From CAMYLY01 sp039587215 (GTDB taxonomy: Bacteria > Gemmatimonadota > Gemmatimonadetes > Gemmatimonadales > GWC2-71-9), in assembly GCA_039587215.1 (NCBI GenBank), contig JBDHIW010000022.1, positions 1 through 19,508 of the forward strand: a stretch of DNA of 19,508 nucleotides, written 5' to 3'. Every line of letters begins with the position of its first letter. Position 1 is the first letter of the stretch. Below the pieces are notes generated by a model. It made no database searches and was not told the origin of the DNA. It saw nothing but the letters and a program-made list of their open reading frames with translations. Below, piece by piece: positions 7,482 to 15,522 of this stretch. A program made the position numbers and the translations under genes.

Positions 7482-9725
7482 GTGAGTGCGGTTCGGGAGC
7501 AGCTTGCGAAGGCGCTGGATCAGGTCTACTTGATCGAGGATGAGGTCGGTCGGGGCGGTATGGCGACCGTGTTCCGCGCCCGCGACGTGAAGCACGGTCG
7601 GCATGTCGCGCTCAAGGTCTTGCGCCCCGAAGTGGCGGTCATCGGTGGGCGCTTCAAGCGTGAGATCCTGCTGGCCGCGGGGCTGCGGCATCCGCACATT
7701 CTTCCGGTCTACGATTCGGGCGAGGCGGCGGGACTGCTCTATTACGTGATGCCGCTCGTGCGCGGTGAGTCGCTGCACGCCCGGCTGCGCCGGGAAGGGC
7801 GGCTCGAGGTGGCTTCGGTGGTCGGGATCACGTCGGAGGTGGCCGGCGCGCTGGCGCACGCGCATGCGAACGGCATCGTCCATCGCGACGTGAAGCCGGC
7901 CAACATCCTCCTCGATGGGGGGCATGCGATCGTTGCCGACTTCGGCGTGGCCCTGGCGCTCGACGGTGACGACCGGGAGTACATCACGGGAACGGGGATC
8001 TCGATCGGGACCCCCATCTACATGAGCCCCGAGCAGATCGAGGCGGCCAGCATCGTCGACGGCCGCAGCGACGTGTACAGCCTGGCCTGCGTCACGTTCG
8101 AGATGCTCGCCGGCGCACCGCCGTTCAGCGGTCCAACGCCGCTCTCCATCTTGTCGAAGCGGTTCACGCAGCCGATCCCGCGCGTGACGACGGTGCGGGA
8201 CGATGTGAGCAGTGCCGTGGACGAGGTGCTGGAGCAAGCGTTGGCGCTCGATCCGGACGCACGGTTCGGGAGTGCCGGTGATTTTGCGGCAGCGGTCCGC
8301 GAGGCCTGCGAGCGCCGCCCGGTGGCGGGCAGCACCAAGACGGCTGAGGCAGCCCCGTCGATTGCGATCCTACCGTTCGCCAGCATGAGCGCCGATGCGG
8401 AGAACGAGTACTTCAGCGACGGCATCACGGAGGACGTCATCAATGCGCTCTGCGGGGTCGAGCATCTGCGGGTGGCCTCGCGCACGTCGTCGTTCGCCTT
8501 CAAGGAGACCTCGCAGGACGTCCGGTCCATCGGGCGGCAGCTGGGCGTGTCGTCGATCCTCGAGGGCAGCGTGCGGCGTTCCGGCCGGCGGCTGCGGGTC
8601 ACCGTCCAGCTGACCGATGTCGCGACGGGATTCCAGACGTGGTCCGAGCAGTACGACCGCGAGATGAAGGACGTCTTCGCGATCCAGGATGAGATTTCGC
8701 GGGCCATCGTCGAGAAGCTGAAGGTCCAGTTCGGGGCCGCCGACGACGCGCGGCTCGCGCGGCGGCCGACCGCCAGCATCGAGGCCTACAATCTCTACCT
8801 GAAGGGCCGCTATTTCTGGAATCTGCGCGGTGCCGGGCTCAGCCGAGCACGGGAGTACTTCCAGAAGGCGATTCGCGAGGACCCCGAGTTCGCTCTGGCG
8901 TACTCGGCGCTGGCGGACACGTACAGTCTCCTCGGCTGGTATCGTGCCATGGCGCCGGTCGAGGCGTTCCCGGAGGCCCGTGCCGCCGCCGACCGCGCCG
9001 TTGCGCTGGACGATGAGTCGGCGGAGGCCCACACGAGTCTGGCCTTCGTCCTCATGATGCACGAATGGGAGTGGGAGGCCGCCGAGCGGGAGTTCCGCCG
9101 TGCGCTGCAACTCAATCCCGGATACGCGACGGCGCACCACTGGTATGCCGAGTTCCTCATGGCCGTCGGACGGCCCGATGAGGCCATCGCGCATTCCAAG
9201 GAGGCGCTCCAGCTGGATCCGCTCGGGCTCATCATCCACGTGCTGCTGGGGATGGCCTACTACTTCGCGCGTCGTTTCGACGACGCCATCGAGGAGCTCA
9301 CCAAGGTGCTCGAGATGGAGCCGGCCTTTGCGCCGGCATTCATCTGGCTCGGGCAGGCATATCTCTTAGGGGGTCGATATGTCGAAGCCATCGAGTGCTT
9401 TCGGACCGAGACGGAGCTGGCGCCGTCACGCCCGACGACCACCGCGTACTTGGCCGTCGCGCACGCGGTCGCGGGCGAGCAGGAGCGGGCGCGTACGTTG
9501 CTGGGCGAGCTCGAGACATGGAGCAACAGCCACTACGTCTCGGCGTTCGACTTCGCGCTGATACACTTCGCGCTGGAGCAAGACGACGACGGGTTCGCCT
9601 TTCTCGAGCGGGCGTACGAGGAGCGGGCGCCATGGCTCACGTGGATCGCGATGGATCCCATGTTCGACCGTGTTCGCGACGACCGGCGGTTCGCGGCTCT
9701 CGTGGGTCGGCTGGGCCGCGGCTGA
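7482..9725 (+). CDS. Soluble Ser/Thr protein kinase with TolB-like and TPR domains
   Basis: 747 residues from the GTG at 7482. I prefer this over the GTG codons at 7458, 7470 and 7476 because GGTGGG lies 7 bases before it and the protein then begins VSAVREQL, just ahead of the kinase fold. The kinase domain spans about 14-275: glycine loop VGRGGMATVF (22-31), Lys45, HRDVKPAN (Asp136, Lys138, Asn141), DFG (Asp153), GTPIYMSPEQ. All catalytic residues are intact. A TolB/FlgO-like domain follows (SIAILPFASM onward, about 291-420), of the type also fused to adenylate cyclases and CadC-like regulators. Then comes a run of TPRs to about 730, typical pattern 'A-x-x-x-L-G-x-x-Y'. Unlike the kinase at the start of the window there is no transmembrane segment between kinase and TolB-like parts, so it is probably cytoplasmic. 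A serine hydrolase gene follows after 85 bases and may be cotranscribed. Confidence 0.93.
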   Translation: MSAVREQLAKALDQVYLIEDEVGRGGMATVFRARDVKHGRHVALKVLRPEVAVIGGRFKREILLAAGLRHPHILPVYDSGEAAGLLYYVMPLVRGESLHARLRREGRLEVASVVGITSEVAGALAHAHANGIVHRDVKPANILLDGGHAIVADFGVALALDGDDREYITGTGISIGTPIYMSPEQIEAASIVDGRSDVYSLACVTFEMLAGAPPFSGPTPLSILSKRFTQPIPRVTTVRDDVSSAVDEVLEQALALDPDARFGSAGDFAAAVREACERRPVAGSTKTAEAAPSIAILPFASMSADAENEYFSDGITEDVINALCGVEHLRVASRTSSFAFKETSQDVRSIGRQLGVSSILEGSVRRSGRRLRVTVQLTDVATGFQTWSEQYDREMKDVFAIQDEISRAIVEKLKVQFGAADDARLARRPTASIEAYNLYLKGRYFWNLRGAGLSRAREYFQKAIREDPEFALAYSALADTYSLLGWYRAMAPVEAFPEARAAADRAVALDDESAEAHTSLAFVLMMHEWEWEAAEREFRRALQLNPGYATAHHWYAEFLMAVGRPDEAIAHSKEALQLDPLGLIIHVLLGMAYYFARRFDDAIEELTKVLEMEPAFAPAFIWLGQAYLLGGRYVEAIECFRTETELAPSRPTTTAYLAVAHAVAGEQERARTLLGELETWSNSHYVSAFDFALIHFALEQDDDGFAFLERAYEERAPWLTWIAMDPMFDRVRDDRRFAALVGRLGRG

Positions 9726-9810
9726 GCGGCGGTGGTCGGCGGACGGCTGCGACGATCGGGTCTCCCCGAGCATCCCTGATGGAACACCCCCAGTGACGGA
9801 GCGAACGGTC

Positions 9811-11262
9811 ATGCAGCGACTCATCCTCCCACTCGTGGGTCTCGCGATCCTGCTTGCGCCGACCGCTGCGGCGCAGACGTCGGTGGACGTGGAGACCGAA
9901 CGACGGGCACTCGGTCTGTTCCGCGCCATCAAGTCCGGTACGCCGGACACCGTCGTGGCGTACCTCGAGCATCACCTCGCGCCGGGCACATGGGGTCGCT
10001 GGGACGTCGATGCCTGGCAGCAGGTCGCGTCCGACCTGATCGACCAGGTCGGCGACCTCGAACTCGGTGGAGTGGTCGTGCCGGGGCCCGGTCGCCTCCG
10101 GCTCGTGCTGGAGCGGCACGGCGAACGTGCGGTCACGATGGGATTCGAATTCGAAGACGCCGCACCGTACCGCATCGCCGGCATCGGTCTCGAGGCCGGT
10201 GGCGGTCCCGACGAGGGCCCGCCGCTGCCGCCGCTCGAACTGCCCGACGGGGCAGAGCCGGCCGAAGGGGCGCAAGCGATTGCTGCCTGGGTGCAGCGTC
10301 TGGCCGACGCGGACCGCTTTTCGGGCACCGTACTGGTCGTGCACGACGGGGTCGAACTCCTCGCGGCGGCGCACGGGATGGCGAGCCAGCGGTGGGGGAT
10401 CCCGAACCGGATGGACACGCGGTTCGATCTCGGATCGATCAACAAGTCGTTCACCCAGGTCGCCATCGGCCAGTTGCTGCAGGCAGGCACACTGTCGCTG
10501 CAGGACCGCATGAGCGACCTGCTGCCGGAGTACCCCGACCAGTCCGTGGCGGAGCGCATCACGGTCGCCCACTTGCTGCAGCACCGCTCGGGGCTGGGCG
10601 ACATGTTCACGGAGCGCTTCCGGCGGTCGTCGCGGGCGCTGTATCGGTCCGCGTCGGACTATTTCCCGCTGTTCGCGGACGAGCCCCTGCTGTTCGAACC
10701 CGGTGAGGGCCGCCAGTACTCCAACGCCGGGTATATCGTACTGGGCGCCATTATCGAGGCCGTGTCCGGGGAACCGTACGATGCGTACGTCGCGCGCCAC
10801 ATCTTCGAACCCGCCGGCATGATGGGGGCGGGGTTCTTCGAGCGAGACGTGCCCACGCCGAATGTGGCGGAGGGGTACACGGAATGGACCGGCGGCACGC
10901 CCGAAGGCGGCCGACGGAGCAACGTGTTCGCCCTCCCCATCAAGGGGAACGCGGCGGGCAGCGCGCAGGCCACGGCCGCCGACCTCCGCAAGTTCGACGA
11001 TGCGCTTCGCACGCACGTGTTGCTCGACCCGGCGTACACCGCCTGGTACTTCGGCGCCGAGGATCCGGGAGCGCCGTCGCACGCAACCGGGGCCCGCCGC
11101 GCCATGAACGACATGGGGATTGCCGGAGGCGGTCCCGGCGTGAGCGCCATTCTCGAGAGTGACGGCGCGCTGTCCGTTATCGTCCTCTCGAACTATGACC
11201 CGCCGACGGCGGAGCAGATGGGGATCGAGATCTTCCGGGCGATGCAGGCTGCGCGGCGTTGA
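9811..11262 (+). CDS. Exported serine hydrolase, class C beta-lactamase family
   Basis: 483 residues. The first 22 (MQRLILPL ... TAAAQ) form a clear signal peptide, so it acts outside the cytoplasm. Residues about 25-140 form an extra N-terminal domain I cannot name, possibly NTF2/SnoaL-like. From about 165 on is a beta-lactamase/DD-peptidase fold: nucleophile motif S209-I-N-K212 (SxxK) and Y303-S-N305 (YxN). The usual third motif H-T/G-G is replaced by A438-G-G-G. Family members include esterases, D-amino peptidases and penicillin-binding-like enzymes, so antibiotic resistance should not be assumed. ATG 9811 is chosen for the signal peptide and a GGAG nine bases upstream; in-frame codons further upstream lack both. 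It lies 85 bases after the soluble kinase and ends 21 bases from the convergent SRPBCC gene, with no clear terminator between. Confidence 0.92.
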   Translation: MQRLILPLVGLAILLAPTAAAQTSVDVETERRALGLFRAIKSGTPDTVVAYLEHHLAPGTWGRWDVDAWQQVASDLIDQVGDLELGGVVVPGPGRLRLVLERHGERAVTMGFEFEDAAPYRIAGIGLEAGGGPDEGPPLPPLELPDGAEPAEGAQAIAAWVQRLADADRFSGTVLVVHDGVELLAAAHGMASQRWGIPNRMDTRFDLGSINKSFTQVAIGQLLQAGTLSLQDRMSDLLPEYPDQSVAERITVAHLLQHRSGLGDMFTERFRRSSRALYRSASDYFPLFADEPLLFEPGEGRQYSNAGYIVLGAIIEAVSGEPYDAYVARHIFEPAGMMGAGFFERDVPTPNVAEGYTEWTGGTPEGGRRSNVFALPIKGNAAGSAQATAADLRKFDDALRTHVLLDPAYTAWYFGAEDPGAPSHATGARRAMNDMGIAGGGPGVSAILESDGALSVIVLSNYDPPTAEQMGIEIFRAMQAARR

Positions 11263-11283
11263 TCCGCGTCCGCCGTGCGGTGC

Positions 11284-11751
11284 TCAGCCCGAGGGCGTGG
11301 GGCCGAAGTGCGCCCGAAGCGCGCGCGTGCGAAAGTCGAAGATGGCCTCGAGCTGCCGGCGGACCATGACGGCGTGGGCGAGCGCCCCCAGCGGTCCCAA
11401 GGGCAACGCGTACTCAACATGGTCGCCCACCTCCACGCCGTCGTCGACGGCGCGGAACGTGTGTACGTGATACCAGCGGGCGTAGGGGCCGCGGAGCATC
11501 TCGTCCGCGAACCGCTCCCCCTCGACGTACTCGGCGATCAGGGACTCCCACGGCATCGGCAGACCCAGCCAGCGGATAGTGTACCGGATGCGGGTGCCCT
11601 GCCGCACCGAGGCGTCGCTCGCGTCGCGCACGCGGAAGTTGAGCCAGGGCGGCGTGATGGTGCTCAGGTTGTGGGGATCCTTGAAGAATCGGAAGACCTC
11701 GTCGAGCGTGCTGGGAATCACGAGGCGGCGCTCGAGCACGTATGACGGCAT
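11284..11751 (-). CDS. SRPBCC-family ligand-binding protein
   Basis: 155 residues, the normal length for a single START/Bet v1-like (SRPBCC) domain. Visible family features are the N-terminal strand VLERRLVIP, the helix DEVFRFFKDPHNLSTITPPWLNF, and the central WESLIAEYVEGERFADE with the following YHVHTF strand. Proteins of this kind bind hydrophobic small molecules in a cavity and are commonly annotated near NAD(P)-binding epimerases and CFA genes. It is the last gene of the seven-gene minus-strand operon, starting 3 bases after the stop of the methyltransferase upstream. A role in holding or handing over a lipid intermediate is an inference from context. Confidence 0.88.
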   Translation of the reverse strand: MPSYVLERRLVIPSTLDEVFRFFKDPHNLSTITPPWLNFRVRDASDASVRQGTRIRYTIRWLGLPMPWESLIAEYVEGERFADEMLRGPYARWYHVHTFRAVDDGVEVGDHVEYALPLGPLGALAHAVMVRRQLEAIFDFRTRALRAHFGPTPSG

Positions 11752-11754
11752 CGG

Positions 11755-12759
11755 TCAGCCGCCCGTGTGGCGGAAGCGGTAGTGACCCACGAGCCACTCG
11801 TCGCCGCCCCGATAGTTGAACAGCTCCTCGCACGCCAGGAAGAAGATCCTCCACCGGTGATACCACCGGTGCGCGTCTCGTCCGTAGGTGGCGCGCAACA
11901 CGTCCATCACGGCGGAGCGCCGCGTTTCGAGATTCAGGCGCCACGCCTCGGCGGTGCGGCCGTAGTGCGTCCCATGCACCGCCCACTGGTCTTCCACCTC
12001 CAGGTCCCGGTCGAAGCGCGGCAGGAGGTCGAGTGACGGCATGAGGCCGGCGGTGAAGAAGTACTTCCCCATCCAGTTGTGATCGCCTTCGGTCTCGAAG
12101 AGGTACGCGTAGCGGCGGTGGCAGAACACGTGCACGAAGAGCCGGCCATCGGGCCGGAGCCATCCCGCCACACGGCCCAAGAGATCCCGGTAGTTCCGCA
12201 TGTGCTCGAACATCTCGATGCTCACCACGCGATCGAACTGCCGATCGATCGTGAAGTCGTTCATGTCGGCGGTCACGACGTCGACGTTGGCTGGGGCGCG
12301 GGCAAGGATGAACTCCCGCTGCGGGGCGGAGTTGGACACCGCCACGATGCGGCTGTTGGGATAGGTGCGCGCCATGTGCAGCGTGAGTGACCCCCAGCCG
12401 CATCCGAGTTCGAGGACGTCCTGGCCGTCGCGGAGCTCGGCCCGTTCGCTGGAGAGCGCGAGCATCTGCGCCTCGGCGTCGGCGAGCGTGGCAACGCCGT
12501 CCGGCCAATAGGCGCTGCTGTATTTGAGGTGCGGGCCCAACGTGAGTTCGAAGAAGCCGGGCGGCACTTCGTAGTGCTGCTCGTTCGCCTTCTCCGGTTG
12601 GAGCGCGATGGGTGCCTTGCTCAGCATCGTTACGAAGGCGTCGAGGTCCGGCGCGGTCGATTCCTCACGGAGCCGGTCGGCGAGCAGCCGGCGAATCCCG
12701 GCGCGGAGGCCGGGGAGCGGCACCAGGCCGCGCTCGGCAAGGGCGAGTCCGATGCCCAT
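11755..12759 (-). CDS. CFA-family SAM-dependent methyltransferase, coclaurine-N-methyltransferase-like type
   Basis: 334 residues. SAM-binding motif I is ELGCGWGS (117-124). The core then follows with SIEMFEHMRNY (180-190), LFVHVFCHR (207-215), NWMGKYFFTAGLMPS (228-242) and a C-terminal YHRWRIFFLACEELF (300-314). These are the signatures of the subfamily that includes plant coclaurine N-methyltransferase; its catalytic Glu/His pair corresponds to E182 and H186. The cysteine of classical cyclopropane synthases (YSCAYF) is a serine here (YSSAYW, 80-85). So it is a methyltransferase of the CFA superfamily, but simple cyclopropanation is uncertain. ATG at 12759 lies 2 bases after the DUF1295 stop; the much longer open frame upstream is antisense-style shadow of the other operon genes. 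Probable substrate, from context only: an unsaturated phospholipid acyl chain. Confidence 0.92.
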   Translation of the reverse strand: MGIGLALAERGLVPLPGLRAGIRRLLADRLREESTAPDLDAFVTMLSKAPIALQPEKANEQHYEVPPGFFELTLGPHLKYSSAYWPDGVATLADAEAQMLALSSERAELRDGQDVLELGCGWGSLTLHMARTYPNSRIVAVSNSAPQREFILARAPANVDVVTADMNDFTIDRQFDRVVSIEMFEHMRNYRDLLGRVAGWLRPDGRLFVHVFCHRRYAYLFETEGDHNWMGKYFFTAGLMPSLDLLPRFDRDLEVEDQWAVHGTHYGRTAEAWRLNLETRRSAVMDVLRATYGRDAHRWYHRWRIFFLACEELFNYRGGDEWLVGHYRFRHTGG

Positions 12760-12761
12760 CC

Positions 12762-13532
12762 TCAGCCCCCGCCTTTGGGAAACCAGGGAATGAACACGCT
12801 GGTCGTCCGCTGATATTCCCGATACCGGTCGCCGCGGCTCCGAAGTGCCTGCTGCTCCGTGTACGGGATCCCGGTGAGGCGGAAGAGGAAGATCCACATT
12901 GCGATGGGGCCGAGCCAGGTGAGCCAGGCACCGCCGCCAATGACGACATAGGCCCACCAGTGGACCCATTCGAAGAAGTAGTTTGGGTGCCGCGAATACC
13001 GCCACAGCCCGGTCTGGCACACCTGCCCACGCGTGGTCGGATCCGCGCGGAACCGGGCCAGCTGGCGATCCGCGATGGTCTCGCCGCCGACTGCCACGAG
13101 CCACACGGCCGCGCCGATCCAGAGGGACGCCCCCGCCGGCCCGCCGCGCATGGCGGTGAGAATCGGGAGCGAGAAGAGCACGGCGACCGCCGCCTGCCCT
13201 TGGTAGAAGAAGAAGAACTTGGGCGCGGCGCTCGCTCCCCAGTGTTCGCGGAGTGCGCGATACCGCCCGTCTTCCTCGGTATGTCGGAGGACGCGGTCGG
13301 TGACCAGGTACCAGGCCAGTCGGAGTGCCCAGACGCTGCCGAGCCCGCCGACGACGATACGTCGGGTGAGGTCGCCGTCGCTGGACCACGCGAAGAACAA
13401 CGAGAGAAACGCCAGGCCGGCCGACCACGCCACGTCCACGCTCGTGGCGTTCTGTGTGGCGAGTTGCCGGTACCAGAGCAGCGTCAGGGCGACGGCGAGG
13501 ATGGCCCAGCCGGTGAGAACGATCTCGATCAT
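12762..13532 (-). CDS. DUF1295 membrane protein (steroid 5-alpha-reductase/ICMT-like)
   Basis: 256 residues with about six hydrophobic segments. The C-terminal half carries the family signature GLWRYSRHPNYFFEWVHWWAY (about 176-196) and ends with YTEQQALRSRGDRYREYQ...F-P (about 226-250). That arrangement is shared with steroid 5-alpha reductases and isoprenylcysteine methyltransferases, which use NADPH or SAM at the membrane face. DUF1295 itself has no settled reaction; an enoyl-type double-bond reduction of a lipid is the natural guess. The start ATG at 13532 overlaps the stop of the upstream CFA paralogue (ATGA), and its stop is 2 bases before the next start, so it is translated as part of the operon. 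Confidence 0.93.
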   Translation of the reverse strand: MIEIVLTGWAILAVALTLLWYRQLATQNATSVDVAWSAGLAFLSLFFAWSSDGDLTRRIVVGGLGSVWALRLAWYLVTDRVLRHTEEDGRYRALREHWGASAAPKFFFFYQGQAAVAVLFSLPILTAMRGGPAGASLWIGAAVWLVAVGGETIADRQLARFRADPTTRGQVCQTGLWRYSRHPNYFFEWVHWWAYVVIGGGAWLTWLGPIAMWIFLFRLTGIPYTEQQALRSRGDRYREYQRTTSVFIPWFPKGGG

Positions 13533-14764
13533 GCGATCGCAGCCTCCGAAGTCGCGAGCGCAGGCACGTCGAGCCAGCGGGTGGCCCGAGGCTTCGCGAA
13601 CAGGAACTGGACGTCGCCCAGCACGGCCTCGCGAAACCCGCCCTCGCAGTAGCAGAAGTAGAACTCCCAGAGTCGCCGGAAGTCGTCACCGAACCCGAGT
13701 GCGGCGATCTGCGGCCAGTTGGCGAGGAAGCGCTGGCGCCACCGGCGCAGCGTTTCGGCGTAGTGGGGGGTGATGTCGTGCAGGTCGACGAGACGGAGGT
13801 CGGTCGTCGCCGCCGCTGCCGACAGAATCGAGATGGACGGGATGCAACTCCCGGGGAAGATGTAGCGCTTGATGAAGTCCACCTCGCGTCTCGCCGCCTC
13901 GTAGTATCGATCCTGAATCGTGATCGCCTGGATCGCTGCGAGCCCATGCGGTTCGAGGAGGCGGGCGCACTGGGCGAAATACGCCTCGAAGTAGTGGTGG
14001 CCGACCGCTTCGATCATCTCGATCGACACGAGCTTGTCGAAACGGCCCTCGAGGTCGCGGTAGTCGCTGAGCATCACCGTGACGCGGTCGTCCAACCCGG
14101 CCGCCGCCACGCGCTCGGTGGCCAAGCGGTGCTGTTCCGCCGAGATCGTGGTCGTCGTCACTCGACAGCCGTACGTCCCCGCGGCGTGCAGCGCGAAGCC
14201 GCCCCACCCGGTCCCGATTTCCACGACGTGGTCTTGCGCCGTCAGTTCGAGTTGGCGGCAGAGCCGATCGTACTTGGCGATCGAGGCGTCGCGCATCGTG
14301 CTGTTCGGCTGCTCGAAGATGCCGCAGGAGTAGGTCATCGTCTCGTCGAGGAACAGCGCAAAGAACTCGTTCCCGAGATCGTAGTGTGCCTGGATGTTCC
14401 GGCGGCTGCCCTGGCGCGTATTGCGGTTCAGCGCATGGAGGAGCTTCCGCAGCGGCTGGACCAACGTGGCCCATCCCTGTTCGAGACCGTCCAGCACGTC
14501 GCGGTTCCGGAGGAACACTCGAATGAGTGCGGTGAGGTCGTCGGTGGACCAATCCCCCGCGACGTAGGACTCCGCGGCGCCCAGGTGGCCCCCGAACGCC
14601 ACGGCCGGATAGAACGCGCGGTCGCGGACCTCGATGGCCGCCGCCGGCTCCCCGCCGGGGCCGAAGCGCTCTGCGCCGCCGTGGCCCGACAGCGCCAGGG
14701 TGCCCTCGGCGAGGGTGCGGAGCCGTCGCCGCACGGCGACTTCGGCGACGCGTTGGCCGATCAT
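13529..14764 (-). CDS. Cyclopropane-fatty-acid synthase paralogue (SAM-dependent)
   Basis: 411 residues, the usual length for full CFA synthases with an N-terminal lipid-binding region (about 1-120) before the catalytic domain. Visible: AHYDLGNEFFALFLDETMTYSCGIFE (split: 126-139 and 140-151) with Cys147, SAM motif VEIGTGWGGF (181-190), SIEMIEAVGHHYF (247-259) and IFPGSCIPS (302-310). The last 45 residues (YCEGGFREAVLGDVQFLFAKP) are typical of paralogues encoded next to DUF1365. Two active-site changes against E. coli Cfa, judged by eye: the bicarbonate-binding His of LLHTIG is Gln279 here, and the FEHVG His is Ala253. It may therefore do a variant reaction on an unsaturated phospholipid chain. 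Start ATG 14764 shares one base with the DUF1365 stop (TGATG). Confidence 0.93.
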   Translation of the reverse strand: MIGQRVAEVAVRRRLRTLAEGTLALSGHGGAERFGPGGEPAAAIEVRDRAFYPAVAFGGHLGAAESYVAGDWSTDDLTALIRVFLRNRDVLDGLEQGWATLVQPLRKLLHALNRNTRQGSRRNIQAHYDLGNEFFALFLDETMTYSCGIFEQPNSTMRDASIAKYDRLCRQLELTAQDHVVEIGTGWGGFALHAAGTYGCRVTTTTISAEQHRLATERVAAAGLDDRVTVMLSDYRDLEGRFDKLVSIEMIEAVGHHYFEAYFAQCARLLEPHGLAAIQAITIQDRYYEAARREVDFIKRYIFPGSCIPSISILSAAAATTDLRLVDLHDITPHYAETLRRWRQRFLANWPQIAALGFGDDFRRLWEFYFCYCEGGFREAVLGDVQFLFAKPRATRWLDVPALATSEAAIA

Positions 14765-15522
14765 CAGGCGACTCGCTTCCGCGGGTGCACGAAGAACGGG
14801 GTCCCCTTGAGCCAGAGCCGCATGGCTTGCCAGTAGATGCCGGTCACGACTTGGGCGGTCATGAAGGGGTAGCGTGCAAGAACGCCCGCCAGATTTGGGC
14901 CGGTGACGGGACCGCGGCGGAGCGAGAGCGTGGCGTCGAACACCTTCGCTCCTCCTTGGAAGTTCTCCATGTGCACGACGAGCCTCCGCCCCGGCTCGTT
15001 GAAGCGCCAGTCGTACGTGTGGTCCATGTCCATGAACGGCGAGACGTGAAACGCTTTGTCGAACGCGAAGCGCCGCGTCCCGCGCGTGCCCTGATCGGCA
15101 TCGGGCGTCAGCACGTATGCGTGACGCTCGCGCCACGGCGTGTTCGTAATCTCCGCGACGATCGTCTCGACCGCGCGGTCCTCCGCGTCGAAGCAGTAGT
15201 AAAGGGTGACGGGGTTCTGCACGTATCCGAAGTACCGCAGATGGGCGAGCATCCGGATGGGGCCCCGCGGCCGCGTCCCGCCGTGGCGCTCCACCGCGTC
15301 CCGCACCGCGTCGTCCAACGGGATGGCGGGGTCGCCAAGGAAGTCGGCGCGGCGGAACCACGCCGGCGCCGGCCGACGCGCCGACCAGAGCCAGTACCGG
15401 TCGAACAACTCGGGAAGATCCGCGAGGTCCAGATAGCACTGGAAGACTCCATAGCGGAACGTGTGCGGCACCGGGGCGAGTCGCCGGTGGCGGACGGTGC
15501 CGCGATACAAGAAGCTCGTCAC
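14764..15522 (-). CDS. DUF1365 family protein
   Basis: 252 residues, the normal family length. Family signatures seen: FLYRGTVRHRRLAPVPHTFRY at the start, then FGYVQNPVTLYYC (about 98-110), the central AFHVSPFMDMDHTYDW (about 157-172) and a C-terminal TAQVVTGIYWQAMRLWLKG. DUF1365 proteins almost always sit beside an FAD amine-oxidase-like gene and a CFA gene, as here, and the reaction is not established. The start is a GTG at 15522 that overlaps the upstream stop as GTGA; no ATG exists at a sensible place, and the long frame upstream is a shadow. It forms the third gene of the operon. Confidence 0.92.
   Translation of the reverse strand: MTSFLYRGTVRHRRLAPVPHTFRYGVFQCYLDLADLPELFDRYWLWSARRPAPAWFRRADFLGDPAIPLDDAVRDAVERHGGTRPRGPIRMLAHLRYFGYVQNPVTLYYCFDAEDRAVETIVAEITNTPWRERHAYVLTPDADQGTRGTRRFAFDKAFHVSPFMDMDHTYDWRFNEPGRRLVVHMENFQGGAKVFDATLSLRRGPVTGPNLAGVLARYPFMTAQVVTGIYWQAMRLWLKGTPFFVHPRKRVA

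Noticed and set aside
9811..11262. Antibiotic-resistance beta-lactamase
   Set aside because: Only the fold and the first two motifs match; most members of this wide family are not beta-lactamases and the third motif is unusual.
12760..13947. Long in-frame upstream extension of the CNMT-like methyltransferase
   Set aside because: It runs across DUF1295 and another CFA gene in a different frame; the residues are low-complexity shadow and the ATG at 12759 fits the operon spacing. The same applies to extensions upstream of 14764, 15522 and 16748.
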